Assembly: GCF_029870595.1 (NCBI RefSeq)
Contig: NZ_JAPDIR010000021.1
Coordinates: 26,139-90,138 of the forward strand
Length of the DNA stretch: 64,000 nt
Direction: 5' to 3'
DNA from: Sphingomonas sp. CBMAI 2297
Lineage (GTDB): Bacteria > Pseudomonadota > Alphaproteobacteria > Sphingomonadales > Sphingomonadaceae
A program made the position numbers and the translations under genes. The notes below the pieces were generated by a model. That model saw only the letters and a program-made list of their open reading frames with translations. It was not told where the DNA came from and ran no database searches. Numbering within the stretch: the first letter of the stretch is position 1; each line of letters opens with the position of its first letter. This document shows positions 16,137 through 24,463 of this stretch, one piece after another.

Positions 16137-17486
16137 CTAGGCCGGCCCCGCGCCCCGGATCCTTATCGTCGCGCGCAATCCCGGCCCCGCATCCCCGAGC
16201 TCGAGCTCGCCCTGATGCAGGCGGGCGATCGCCTGGACGAGCGGCAGGCCAAGCCCGTGGCGCGGGGAGTTCCGCCTCGCCCCCAGGCGCCCGAAACGGC
16301 GCAGCGCCAGCGGAAAATCGGCCTCGGGGATGCCCCGTCCATCGTCGCTTACCGACAGCGACACCCGATCCGCGCGCCGCGCGACCGCGAGGGTCACCGT
16401 CGTGCCCGGTCCGTTGTGGTTGACGGCATTCTCGATCAGATTGATCATCGCCTGCGAGAGAAGCTCCAGGTCTCCCTCGACGAGAATCCCCGGCTCGATA
16501 TCCGACAGCAGCTGACAGCCCTTGTCTTCCGCCACCGCGGAATAGCTTTCGACGACCATGGCGGACTGATCGCTGAGGTCGAAAGTCCTGAAATACCGGC
16601 GCACCGTGCCGGATTCGACTTCCGAGATCCGCAGCAGCGCCGAGAACAGCGACAGGATGCGCTCGCTGTCCTCGATCGCGGCGTCGACGGTTTCCAGCCC
16701 CGGCGTGCCCTCCGGTATCTCCTCGAGCGCCCGTTCCAGCCGGTTCTGCAGATGCGTGATCGGGGTGCGGAGCTCATGCGCGACGTCGCTCGAAACCTGG
16801 CGGAGGTTGCCGATCAATGCCTCGATACGGCCGAACATCGAGTTGAACGTATCGGCCAGCCGATCGAATTCGTCGCCATATCCGCTGGGCGTGATCCGGG
16901 AATGGAGATGGCCGGCGATGATCGCGACCGCCGTCTGGTTCATCCGGTCGAGCCGGCGGCGGATCGCGCGCTCGAACAGCAGGCCGCACCCGATCGCCAG
17001 GGCGATCAGCACCAGCGAGGCCAGCGCGAAGAGGAGGATCGTCGCGCGCAGCAACGCGGTCGCGGGCGCCATGTCCGCGGCAACCGTCAGGCGGAGCCCG
17101 TCGCCCAGATGGGCGGTGAGCGCGCGGACGGGAATGCCGGCGCCGGCATCGTCGTGAAACACGGTATCCTGCCAGCCGGGGGCGAGCAGGGGATAGCGGC
17201 GTTCGCCCGACAGGCGACGGCCTGCGGCGTTCACCAGGACATAGTCGAAGCCGCCGCCGCGCTCGTCGATCTTGTCGAGCGCCTCGAGCAGGGCCGGGTT
17301 GCCGCCCTGTTTCCGAAGATGGCGCAGGCTGCCCATTTCCGCCTCGATCCGCGCATCGATCTGGCCCCGGATCGCGTCATGTCCGACGACATAGGCGATG
17401 CCCCCCAGCAGCGCCGCGGACACGATCAGCCCGATGACGAAGAGCAGCGTGATCTGCCGGGTCCCGCGCACGCGCCTAGCAATCAT
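16137..17486 (-). CDS. Sensor histidine kinase
   Basis: Inner-membrane two-component kinase of 449 residues. A first transmembrane helix lies near residues 12-34, a periplasmic domain of about 105 residues follows, and a second helix lies near 148-170. A HAMP linker precedes the phospho-acceptor H237 in SSDVAHELRTPITHL. The ATP-binding domain shows the N box ENAVNHNGPGT, DDGRGIPEADF and the G2 box RHGLGLPLV. The ATG at 17486 overlaps the regulator gene by 11 nt; an ATG 14 codons upstream is less likely. The signal is unknown. It is co-transcribed with the regulator and divergent from a TonB receptor and a phosphatase. Confidence 0.93.
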   Translation of the reverse strand: MIARRVRGTRQITLLFVIGLIVSAALLGGIAYVVGHDAIRGQIDARIEAEMGSLRHLRKQGGNPALLEALDKIDERGGGFDYVLVNAAGRRLSGERRYPLLAPGWQDTVFHDDAGAGIPVRALTAHLGDGLRLTVAADMAPATALLRATILLFALASLVLIALAIGCGLLFERAIRRRLDRMNQTAVAIIAGHLHSRITPSGYGDEFDRLADTFNSMFGRIEALIGNLRQVSSDVAHELRTPITHLQNRLERALEEIPEGTPGLETVDAAIEDSERILSLFSALLRISEVESGTVRRYFRTFDLSDQSAMVVESYSAVAEDKGCQLLSDIEPGILVEGDLELLSQAMINLIENAVNHNGPGTTVTLAVARRADRVSLSVSDDGRGIPEADFPLALRRFGRLGARRNSPRHGLGLPLVQAIARLHQGELELGDAGPGLRATIRIRGAGPA

Positions 17487-18150
17487 CCCGCAGCCTGTAG
17501 CCGACGCGGCGCGCCGTCTGGATCGCATCCGTCGCGAAGCCGGTGTTGAGCTTCTGGCGCAGCCGGCTCATATGGGTCTCGACGATGTTGGTGTCCGGAT
17601 GGAAATGGAAATTCCATACATTCTCCAGCATCATCGCCTTGGAGACATATCTCCCTTCATGCAGGACCAGCTGCTCCAGCAGCTCGAACTCGCGGGGCTG
17701 CAGCAGGATCCGCTGGCCCGCGCGCCACGCTTCGCGGCGCCGGCGATTGATCGTGATCGATGCATATTCATAGACGTCCTGAAACGCGCCCTTCGATCGG
17801 CGGAACAGCGCGTCGATGCGGGCCAGCAGCTCCGCCTGGGCGAACGGCTTCACCAGATAGTCGTCCGCGCCGTGCCGGAGCCCTTCCACCCGATCCTCGA
17901 TGGAGCCGAGCGCCGTCAGCATCAGCACCGGATTGGTGAAGCCCGATTTCCGCAGGCTGTCGACAATGAACACCCCGTCGCCGTCGGGCAGGACGCGATC
18001 GACGATCAGCAGGTCGAAATGCCCGTTCTTGGTCTCCACCAGCCCGGCCTGCCCCTCCGGCACATGGCGCACCTCGTGCCCGGCACCGGACAGGCAGGCG
18101 CCGATATAGTCCGCGATCGCGATATCGTCTTCGATCAGAAGCAAGCGCAT
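17476..18150 (-). CDS. OmpR-family response regulator
   Basis: DNA-binding partner of the adjacent kinase. The 224-residue protein has a receiver domain with the acidic pair in LLIEDD, the phospho-acceptor D51 in LLIVDRVLP, T79 and K101 in DDYLVKPFA. A winged-helix domain follows with RILLQPREFELLEQL and ETHMSRLRQKLN. The ATG at 18150 (MRLLLIEDD) is the usual family start. The divergent gene pair to the right is the obvious candidate target. Its sequence is not specific enough to call it PhoB. Confidence 0.94.
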   Translation of the reverse strand: MRLLLIEDDIAIADYIGACLSGAGHEVRHVPEGQAGLVETKNGHFDLLIVDRVLPDGDGVFIVDSLRKSGFTNPVLMLTALGSIEDRVEGLRHGADDYLVKPFAQAELLARIDALFRRSKGAFQDVYEYASITINRRRREAWRAGQRILLQPREFELLEQLVLHEGRYVSKAMMLENVWNFHFHPDTNIVETHMSRLRQKLNTGFATDAIQTARRVGYRLRDDC

Positions 18151-18270
18151 CCATCGGCTCTGCCGCCACAACATTACAGTTTTCGGACGGCCGGTCGCCC
18201 GGCCGGTCCCGCGCGGCGCGCATCGATCGCGAAGATAAAATTGCCCCAAGGTTGGATGCCCGGCCCGCTA

Positions 18271-18288
18271 TTGTAACCGGTCCGTCAC
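18271..18288 (+). promoter_or_regulatory. Candidate Pho-box-like direct repeat upstream of the TonB receptor
   Basis: The sequence TTGTAAC-CGGT-CCGTCAC consists of two 7-mers with an 11-nt period, the spacing of Pho boxes (two CTGTCAT-like 7-mers separated by 4 nt). It lies 78 nt upstream of the receptor ATG and 121 nt from the regulator ATG. The match to the 7-mer consensus is only partial. It would fit phosphate control of the phosphatase gene downstream, or a site for the neighbouring OmpR-type regulator. Confidence 0.3.
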
Positions 18289-18365
18289 AAGCCATTCCTA
18301 GCCGCCGCCCCGATAACGGCGGCCCGCTCCCCGTTATTCCGCTCACCAGGGTTTCGGGGGTCATA

Positions 18366-21155
18366 ATGAACGCCATTCGTCGTCGCCGCAGTTCCTTCGC
18401 GCTCGCCGCATCCGCCATGACGATCGCCCTTGCCGGCATCGTCCCGTCCGCGCTGGCCCAGGATGCCGCGGCATCCGGTCGCGCGCAGGCGAATGCGGGC
18501 ATCCTGTCCGGCCGCGTGCATGACGAGAACGGCTCGCCCCTGCCGGGCGCGCGCGTCGTGGTGCCGGAACTGGGCAGCGAGACCACCACCGATCTCCAGG
18601 GCGAGTTCGTGATGCCGGTGCCGGCGCAGGGCGAGGTGACGGTCCGCGTCGAATATCTCGGCCGCCCGAACGCGAGCACTTCGGTGGCGCTGGCGGATCG
18701 CCGGACCGTCGTCGACATCACCGTGCCCCGCGACGCTGCCAGTGACATCGTCGTGACCGGCGCCTCGATCGTCGACAACACTGCGCGGGCGCTCAACCAG
18801 CAGCGACAGGCCGACAATACCGTCAGCATCGTCTCGGCCGACGCCATCGGCCGCTTCCCCGATCCGAACATCGCGGAGGCGCTGCAGCGCGTTTCCGGCA
18901 TCGGCATCGAGCGCGATCAGGGCGAGGGCCGCTACATCAACATCCGCGGCGCGCCGATGGAGTTCAGCACCGTTTCCGTCGATGGCGCGACGGTTGCCGC
19001 GGCCAGCCCGACGACCCGGGCGATCGACCTCGACACCATCCCTTCCGATATCGTCGCGAATCTCGAGGTGACCAAGAGCCTGCTGCCCAGCCAGGATGCC
19101 GACGCGATCGCGGGCTCGGTGAACATTTCCACCCGCTCGGCCTTTGACAGCAAGGGCTTCCGCCTCAGCGCGTCGGCCGGCGCCAGCTACAACGACTATG
19201 GCGGCACGAGCGACAGGCGCGCCTCGCTTTCGGTGAGCAACCGCTTCGGCGCCGACCGGCAGTTCGGCGTCCTTCTCGCGGGCAGCTATTCCAAGACGGA
19301 TCGCCAGCTCGACAATGTCGAGAATGGCTGGGCGGTCAACGCCGCCGGGCAGGTCCGCCTCGTCGAAACCCTGTTCAAGGACTATGACACGAAGCGCGAG
19401 CGCCTTTCGCTCAACGGCGCGCTCGAATGGCGTCCTTCGCCGGGCAACCGGCTCTATGCCCGCGGTTCCTTCTCCCAGTTCACCGACGATGAATATCGCA
19501 ACCGCCTGAGCATCCTGTGGAGCGAAGGCACGATGGCCGCGGGATCCACGGATACCCGCGCCACCTTCACCAACACGCGCATCGAGAAGCAGATCCGCCA
19601 CCGCGTTCAGCGCAACCAGATCTACACGGGCACGGTGGGCGGCGAGAATCTGATCGGCCGCGGCCGGATCGAATATTCCGCGACCTATTCGGAATCGAAG
19701 CAGACCTATCCGCGTCGCGACGAGCTGCTGTTCCGCTCGTCGCTGCGCCCGACGCTCAGCTATGATTTCGCCAATCCGGACAATCCCAGCTATTCGCTGT
19801 TCACCACGAACGAGCATCTCCAGTCCGATCGCTACGCGTTCCGCGAGAACGCCTATCGCTCGAACAACACGCTCAACAAGGAATGGGGTTTCTCGACCAA
19901 GGTCGAGCTGCCGGTCGATCTTGGCGGCCAGCAGGTGCTGTTCAGCCTCGGCGGCCGCTATCGCGACCGCGACGTCGTTTCGGACGAGGAGCGCTTCCGC
20001 GACCGGCGTGCGTCCACCGCTCCGAGCGGCTCGCTGACGAGCTTCCTGAACGACGAGCGCTCGGCGAACTTCAACTATGATCTCGGCTACAAGATCGATC
20101 CGGGCAAGGCGGACGCCTATTTCGACGCGACCAAGGGTTCGTCGGAACGCCGCATCCCGCAATCGATCACGGCCGATTATCGCGCGAGCGAAAAGATCCT
20201 CGGCATGTTCGGCATGGCCAAGGCGGAATTCGGCCACACCACGGTGATCGCCGGCGTCCGCTACGAAAGGACCGACTTCCAGGGTTCCGCTCCCACGGTC
20301 GCGCTCAACGGAACGGTCGGCAAGGCGAATGTCGATACGGACTATGGCAAATGGTTCCCGAACCTGACCGTGCGGCAGGCGTTCACGCCGGAGCTGATCG
20401 GCCGCTTCGCGCTCAGCCGCGGGATCAACCGGCCGAATTTCGTCGACCTGGTGCCGCGTCAGCTCGATGAGACCGACAGCAGCATGACGCGCATCACGGA
20501 GGGCAATCCCAATCTGCGGCCGACGCTTTCCAACAATGTGGACGCGGGCCTGGAATATTATATCCGGCCGGTCGGCCTGATCTCGGTCAACGCCTTCTAC
20601 AAGGACCTGACGGACTATCGCTACACGCTGAGCCGCACCGCCGGGAACATCATCTATGTGCGCCCGGAAAACGCGCCCGACGGGCATCTGGTCGGGATCG
20701 AGGTGAACTGGCAGCAGCAATTCACCTTCCTGCCCGGCCTGCTCAGCGGCTTCGGCGTATTCGCCAACTATACCTGGACGGATGCGGAGATCAGGCTGTC
20801 CCAGACGTTTGCCGGCCGCCGGGTGATGCCGTTGCCGGGCCAGTCCAAGTCGAGCTGGAACGCCGCGCTGTTCTATGAGAAGGGGCCGTTCAACGCGCGC
20901 CTCTCCTATACCAAGCGCAGCGACTATCTGAACGCGGTGGACGCCAACGACCCGCGGCTCGACCTGTATTGGGAAGGGCGCGGCCAGCTCGACGCGACGG
21001 CCAGCTATCAGGTCGTGAAGCAGGCCACCGTGTTCGTGGAAGCCAAGAACCTGACCAATTCGCCGGGCGTGCGCTATTATGGCGTGCGTGAGCGCGTCTA
21101 CGAATATGAGAAGTTCGGCTATTCGATCTTCGGCGGCGTCCGCATCAAGCTCTAG
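18366..21155 (+). CDS. TonB-dependent receptor, TonB-Xanth-Caul type with carboxypeptidase-like N-terminal domain
   Basis: Outer-membrane receptor of 929 residues. The signal peptide (first ~31 residues) ends at SALA-QDA. A carboxypeptidase-regulatory-like domain follows (LSGRVHDENGSPLPGARVVV), then the plug with RFPDPNIAEALQRVSGIGIE and SLLPSQDADAIAGSVNIS, hallmarks of the TIGR01782-like group common in sphingomonads and Caulobacter. The barrel includes the typical RPNFVDLVPRQ and GNPNLRPTLSNNVDAGLEYY. The ATG at 18366 has GGGGGTCAT before it. The phosphatase downstream suggests uptake of a phosphorylated organic compound or its product, which is inference. Confidence 0.92.
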   Translation: MNAIRRRRSSFALAASAMTIALAGIVPSALAQDAAASGRAQANAGILSGRVHDENGSPLPGARVVVPELGSETTTDLQGEFVMPVPAQGEVTVRVEYLGRPNASTSVALADRRTVVDITVPRDAASDIVVTGASIVDNTARALNQQRQADNTVSIVSADAIGRFPDPNIAEALQRVSGIGIERDQGEGRYINIRGAPMEFSTVSVDGATVAAASPTTRAIDLDTIPSDIVANLEVTKSLLPSQDADAIAGSVNISTRSAFDSKGFRLSASAGASYNDYGGTSDRRASLSVSNRFGADRQFGVLLAGSYSKTDRQLDNVENGWAVNAAGQVRLVETLFKDYDTKRERLSLNGALEWRPSPGNRLYARGSFSQFTDDEYRNRLSILWSEGTMAAGSTDTRATFTNTRIEKQIRHRVQRNQIYTGTVGGENLIGRGRIEYSATYSESKQTYPRRDELLFRSSLRPTLSYDFANPDNPSYSLFTTNEHLQSDRYAFRENAYRSNNTLNKEWGFSTKVELPVDLGGQQVLFSLGGRYRDRDVVSDEERFRDRRASTAPSGSLTSFLNDERSANFNYDLGYKIDPGKADAYFDATKGSSERRIPQSITADYRASEKILGMFGMAKAEFGHTTVIAGVRYERTDFQGSAPTVALNGTVGKANVDTDYGKWFPNLTVRQAFTPELIGRFALSRGINRPNFVDLVPRQLDETDSSMTRITEGNPNLRPTLSNNVDAGLEYYIRPVGLISVNAFYKDLTDYRYTLSRTAGNIIYVRPENAPDGHLVGIEVNWQQQFTFLPGLLSGFGVFANYTWTDAEIRLSQTFAGRRVMPLPGQSKSSWNAALFYEKGPFNARLSYTKRSDYLNAVDANDPRLDLYWEGRGQLDATASYQVVKQATVFVEAKNLTNSPGVRYYGVRERVYEYEKFGYSIFGGVRIKL

Positions 21156-21162
21156 GCGTATC

Positions 21163-21195
21163 GTTTCCGGGCTCGGCACGCTCGAGCCCGGAAAC
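21163..21195 (+). terminator. Perfect 13-bp hairpin between TonB receptor and phosphatase
   Basis: GTTTCCGGGCTCG (21163-21175) pairs perfectly with CGAGCCCGGAAAC (21183-21195) around a 7-nt loop. It begins 7 nt after the receptor stop. No T-tract follows, so it may be a processing or mRNA-stabilising hairpin, or a partial terminator setting the ratio of receptor to phosphatase. Confidence 0.6.
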
Positions 21196-21239
21196 GCCCG
21201 CGGCCGCCGCGCCGCCACTCAGATGCAAGAAAGTGTGCC

Positions 21240-22655
21240 ATGCGCGTTCCGGGTGCCTCGCTCGTCCTCTCCGTCCTGCTGATCGCGGCCGCGCCAACGC
21301 CCGAGGCGCGCGCGCAGGCCGCGCTCCCCCGGTCCGCCGGCACGCCCTATGCCGCGCGCAACCTGCCCGATCGCATCGTCCTGACGCCGGGGGCGGATCC
21401 CACGCGGGAGATGGCCGTCGCCTTCCGCACCGATCTCGCCCAGCGCACCAGCGAGGCGGAGATCGCCGTCTCGGTCGACGGCCCGACGCTGCCCGAGCGC
21501 GCCGTCAAGGTGATCGGCGCCGCGGCGCCGCGCGAGAAGGCGAGCGCCAACGGCCCGGCCCTGTACCATCAGGTTCGATTTGCGGGGCTCAGGCCGGACA
21601 CCGTCTATGCCTATCGCCTGAAAGGCAGCGCGGGCTGGAGCGAATGGCTGCAGTTCCGCACCGCGGCCGCCGAGGCGAAGCCCTTTCGCTTCCTCTATCT
21701 CGGCGATGTCCAGAACGGCATCCTCACTTATGCGAGCCGTGTGATCCGGCAGGCATTCCATGCCAATGGCGGCATCGAGCTCGTCCTGCACGCCGGCGAT
21801 CTCGCGGCGCAACGCGACGATCTCGACCATGACGACGAATGGGGCGAATGGAACCAGGCGGCGGGATATAATTATGCGATCGTCCCGCAGGTTCCGGCGA
21901 CCGGCAACCACGAATATGTCGATATCCGCCTGCCGGACGGCACGGAGAGCCGGACGCTCGGGCCCTATTGGCCGCTGCAGTTCGCGCTGCCGGCGAACGG
22001 CGCGGAAGCGGCGAAGGCGACCACCTATCATGTCGATTACCAGGGGGTCCGCTTCATCGTGCTCGACGGCACTTCCGCGATGGACCTCGGCACCATGGAG
22101 GCCCAGACGCGCTGGCTCGATGCGACGCTCGCCGCGAGCAAGGCGAAATGGAATGTGGTCCTGTTCCACCAGCCCGTCTTCACCTGTGCCCGTCCGAACG
22201 ACATCGCGGAGATCAAGGCGGCATGGAAACCCGTGTTCGACAGGCGCAAGGTGGATCTCGTGCTCCAGGGGCATGACCATTGCTACAGCCGCCTGACCGC
22301 CGAGGCGGGGCGCGAAGCATCGGCGGCGGCGCGCGGGAAGGGCGCGATCCAGGGGCCGGTCTATCTGGTCTCGGTGACGGGTTCGAAAATGTACGCGCTG
22401 AACGACCGCGCCGGCATCCAGCCCGACAAGGTCGCGGAGGCGACGGAACTCTATCAGGTCGTCGATGTCGCCGGCGATCGCCTTCAGTTCCGGACTTATA
22501 CGGCATCCGGGAAGCTCTATGACGGGTTCGTGCTGGCGCGCGGGGCGGATGGCCGCAATCGCCTGATCGAATTGCAGGAGCCGATGATCGCGGTTCGGAC
22601 CTGCACCGGCGCGACCGGCCCCGATGGGGGACCCTGCGTCGCGCGGGGGAAGTAG
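21240..22655 (+). CDS. Secreted purple-acid-phosphatase-like metallophosphoesterase
   Basis: The 471-residue precursor has a signal peptide (MRVPGASLVLSVLLIAAAPT, cleavage near ARA-QA). An N-terminal fibronectin-like domain runs to about residue 145 (RFAGLRPDTVYAYRLKG). The catalytic domain carries the five metallophosphoesterase motifs: YLGDVQN, HAGDLA, ATGNHEY, FHQPVF and GHDHCYSR. This is the layout of bacterial purple acid phosphatases, which release phosphate from organic esters outside the cytoplasm. The gene lies 84 nt after the TonB receptor gene. Regulation by the divergent two-component system is likely but inferred. Confidence 0.9.
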   Translation: MRVPGASLVLSVLLIAAAPTPEARAQAALPRSAGTPYAARNLPDRIVLTPGADPTREMAVAFRTDLAQRTSEAEIAVSVDGPTLPERAVKVIGAAAPREKASANGPALYHQVRFAGLRPDTVYAYRLKGSAGWSEWLQFRTAAAEAKPFRFLYLGDVQNGILTYASRVIRQAFHANGGIELVLHAGDLAAQRDDLDHDDEWGEWNQAAGYNYAIVPQVPATGNHEYVDIRLPDGTESRTLGPYWPLQFALPANGAEAAKATTYHVDYQGVRFIVLDGTSAMDLGTMEAQTRWLDATLAASKAKWNVVLFHQPVFTCARPNDIAEIKAAWKPVFDRRKVDLVLQGHDHCYSRLTAEAGREASAAARGKGAIQGPVYLVSVTGSKMYALNDRAGIQPDKVAEATELYQVVDVAGDRLQFRTYTASGKLYDGFVLARGADGRNRLIELQEPMIAVRTCTGATGPDGGPCVARGK

Positions 22656-22853
22656 CGAGAGCGGCCGGGGCGGCACGCGGCCATGGCCGGCGCTTCGGGG
22701 CTTCGGCAATTCCCGGCAATGAAGCGACCAGCGAGGACGGACGGAACCGCGGCGCGCCCGGCGCGGCGTCGTTCCCGATGGCTCGGAGAATCGCGCCCGA
22801 AGGACCCGGCGCTCCGCAAGGGCGCCGGCCGGGAAGCCGCCAGGCGGGGATGG

Positions 22854-22929
22854 TGGTGGGTCCGCCGGGATTCGAACCCGGGACCTCTCGATTAAAAGTC
22901 GCTTGCTCTACCGACTGAGCTACGGACCC
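22854..22929 (-). tRNA. tRNA-Lys(TTT), CCA encoded
   Basis: On the minus strand the cloverleaf is clear. The acceptor stem GGGTCCG pairs with CGGACCC, followed by discriminator A and an encoded CCA. The D arm is AGCTCAGTCGGTAGAGC, the anticodon loop is CTTTTAA with anticodon TTT, and the T arm is CCCGGGTTCGAATCCCGG. Length is 76 nt with CCA. The roughly 200 nt between the phosphatase gene and this tRNA show no other feature. Confidence 0.98.
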
Positions 22930-22966
22930 ACACCAGCGTCGCCCCTAGGCGGCCCGGCCGGGCGGG

Positions 22967-23374
22967 TCAACGCCGGGCTTCGATCCGCGTCACCTGGACA
23001 TGCGCGACCTGCCAGCGGCCGTTCGTCCTGCGGAACGTGTCCGCGAAGCGGAAATGGCTGGAGAAGCGCCGCCCGCCCGAGATGCCGCCCAGCACCGTCT
23101 CCGCATTGGCCACGCCCGCATCGGGCCCGAGCGACAGGATCACCCGATCGGTCAGCACGAGCGGATCATAGCGGTCGCCCGGCGTCATCCAGCCGTCGAT
23201 GAACGCCTGCTTGCCCTGCCGCCTTCCCGAGCCGTCGATATAGACCAGGTCGTCCGCGATCATCGCCTCCATCGCCGCGCGGTCCTGGCGCAGCTGCGCC
23301 CGGTCGAACGCATCGGCAAAGGCGACCAGGCCGGGATCGGGATCGGCCAGCGCCAGCAATGCCCAGATCATCAT
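22967..23374 (-). CDS. Nuclear transport factor 2-like (SnoaL/DUF4440 type) protein
   Basis: A 135-residue protein of the NTF2-like cone fold: an N-terminal helix pair with FADAFDRAQLRQDRAAMEAMIADDLVYI split by a short turn, the DGSGRRQGKQAFID stretch, and a C-terminal strand with NGRWQVAHVQVTRI. Such proteins are small hydrolase- or isomerase-like folds or accessory domains with no common reaction. Its function cannot be told from the sequence. The ATG at 23374 overlaps the folK stop as ATGA. Confidence 0.75.
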   Translation of the reverse strand: MMIWALLALADPDPGLVAFADAFDRAQLRQDRAAMEAMIADDLVYIDGSGRRQGKQAFIDGWMTPGDRYDPLVLTDRVILSLGPDAGVANAETVLGGISGGRRFSSHFRFADTFRRTNGRWQVAHVQVTRIEARR

Positions 23375-23835
23375 TTCCTCCGCAATCGCGCCGCGAGCTG
23401 GCGCACGCTAAGCCCGGTCACCGGATCGCGCCAGCCCGCCGCGACCCGCGCGAGCGGCGCGAGCACGAATGCGCGGTCGCGGAACAGGCGGTGCGGCACG
23501 ACGAGCGCCGGCTCGCCCCAGCTGCCGCCCGACCACAGCACGATGTCGAGATCGATCACCCGCGCCCCCCAGGTCCGTCCGCGCCGCCGGCCGAATTCGC
23601 GCTCGATCGCCTTCAGCCGCCGGAGCAGGGCCGGGGGCGTCTCGTCGGTCTCGATCAGCGCGACGGCATTGGCGAAGCGGCGTTTCGAGGGGCCGAGCGG
23701 CGGGGTGTGAAGGATCGGGGAGGTGGCGGTGACGCCACCCAGCGCATCGATCGCCGCCGCGACTTCGCGCGCCGGGCTGCCATGGCGGCCCCACCGGTTG
23801 GATCCGATCGCGATGGCATAGCTTGTCCTCGCCAT
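23371..23835 (-). CDS. folK: 2-amino-4-hydroxy-6-hydroxymethyldihydropteridine pyrophosphokinase
   Basis: Folate-pathway enzyme that transfers pyrophosphate from ATP to 6-hydroxymethyl-7,8-dihydropterin. The 154-residue protein from MARTSYAIAIGSN carries the family motifs IAIGSN, PLGPSKRRFANAVALIET, RRGRTWGARVIDLDIVLW (with the metal-binding DLD) and VPHRLFRDRAFVLAPL. A longer start 12 codons upstream exists but would run into the divergent gene. Its ATG is only 23 nt from that of the divergent uracil-DNA glycosylase gene. Confidence 0.94.
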   Translation of the reverse strand: MARTSYAIAIGSNRWGRHGSPAREVAAAIDALGGVTATSPILHTPPLGPSKRRFANAVALIETDETPPALLRRLKAIEREFGRRRGRTWGARVIDLDIVLWSGGSWGEPALVVPHRLFRDRAFVLAPLARVAAGWRDPVTGLSVRQLAARLRRK

Positions 23836-23858
23836 GCCGGGCGGCCTATCGCGCGGGG

Positions 23859-24461
23859 ATGCTCCAGCCAAGCCGCGATTGCCCGCTCTGCCCGCGCCTC
23901 GCCACGCTGCGCGAACAATTGCGCGCCGAACATCCCGACTGGTGGAACGCGCCCGTGCCGGCGCTGGGCGATCCCGACGCGCCGATCGCGATCGTCGGCC
24001 TCGCCCCCGGCAGGCATGGCGCCAACCGCACCGGCCGCGCCTTTACCGGCGATGCCTCGGGCGAATTGCTGTTCGCGACGCTCGAGAAGTTCGGCCTGGC
24101 CGAGAAGGGGGAGCCCAGGGGCGTGGTGATCCTCAACGCGGTGCGCTGCCTGCCGCCGGGTAACAAGCCCGAGCCCGCCGAGATCCATGCCTGCCGGCCG
24201 TTCCTGGCGGCGGAGCTCCGGGCGCCGGTGGTGCTCGCGCTCGGGCAGGTCGCGCACCAGTCGGCGGTCAAGGCGATGGGCGGCAAGCTGCCCAAGGTGC
24301 GTTTCGCGCACGGCGCCGAGCATCGCCTGCATCGCGGCCAGTGGCTGGTCGATAGCTATCACTGCTCGCGCTACAACCAGAATACCGGCCGGCTGACGCC
24401 CGCGATGCTCGAGGCGGTGGTGGAACGGGCCGTGGCGCTGGCGCGGCCCGGGAGATTTTGA
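23859..24461 (+). CDS. Family 5 uracil-DNA glycosylase (UDGb)
   Basis: DNA repair enzyme of the UDG superfamily that removes uracil, hypoxanthine and related bases. The 200-residue protein starts MLQPSRDCPLC with a Cys pair consistent with an iron-sulfur cluster (CPLC near residue 8, later Cys at VRCLPP). Motif A reads GLAPGRHGANRTGRAFTGD and motif B reads SYHCSRYNQNTGRLT, as in family 5. The ATG at 23859 follows GCGGGG. The gene is divergent from folK with a 23-nt gap, so promoters must overlap. Confidence 0.92.
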   Translation: MLQPSRDCPLCPRLATLREQLRAEHPDWWNAPVPALGDPDAPIAIVGLAPGRHGANRTGRAFTGDASGELLFATLEKFGLAEKGEPRGVVILNAVRCLPPGNKPEPAEIHACRPFLAAELRAPVVLALGQVAHQSAVKAMGGKLPKVRFAHGAEHRLHRGQWLVDSYHCSRYNQNTGRLTPAMLEAVVERAVALARPGRF

Positions 24462-24463
24462 CG

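Noticed and set aside
18171..18190. Second Pho-box-like site (TTACAG) near the response-regulator start
   Set aside because: Only one half-site is present and the partner 7-mer at 11-nt spacing is missing.
18285..21218. Very long open frame (977 codons) on the minus strand opposite the TonB receptor
   Set aside because: It is a shadow caused by high GC and codon bias. The plus-strand frame has a signal peptide, plug motifs and a proper start, while the minus-strand product has no recognisable domain.
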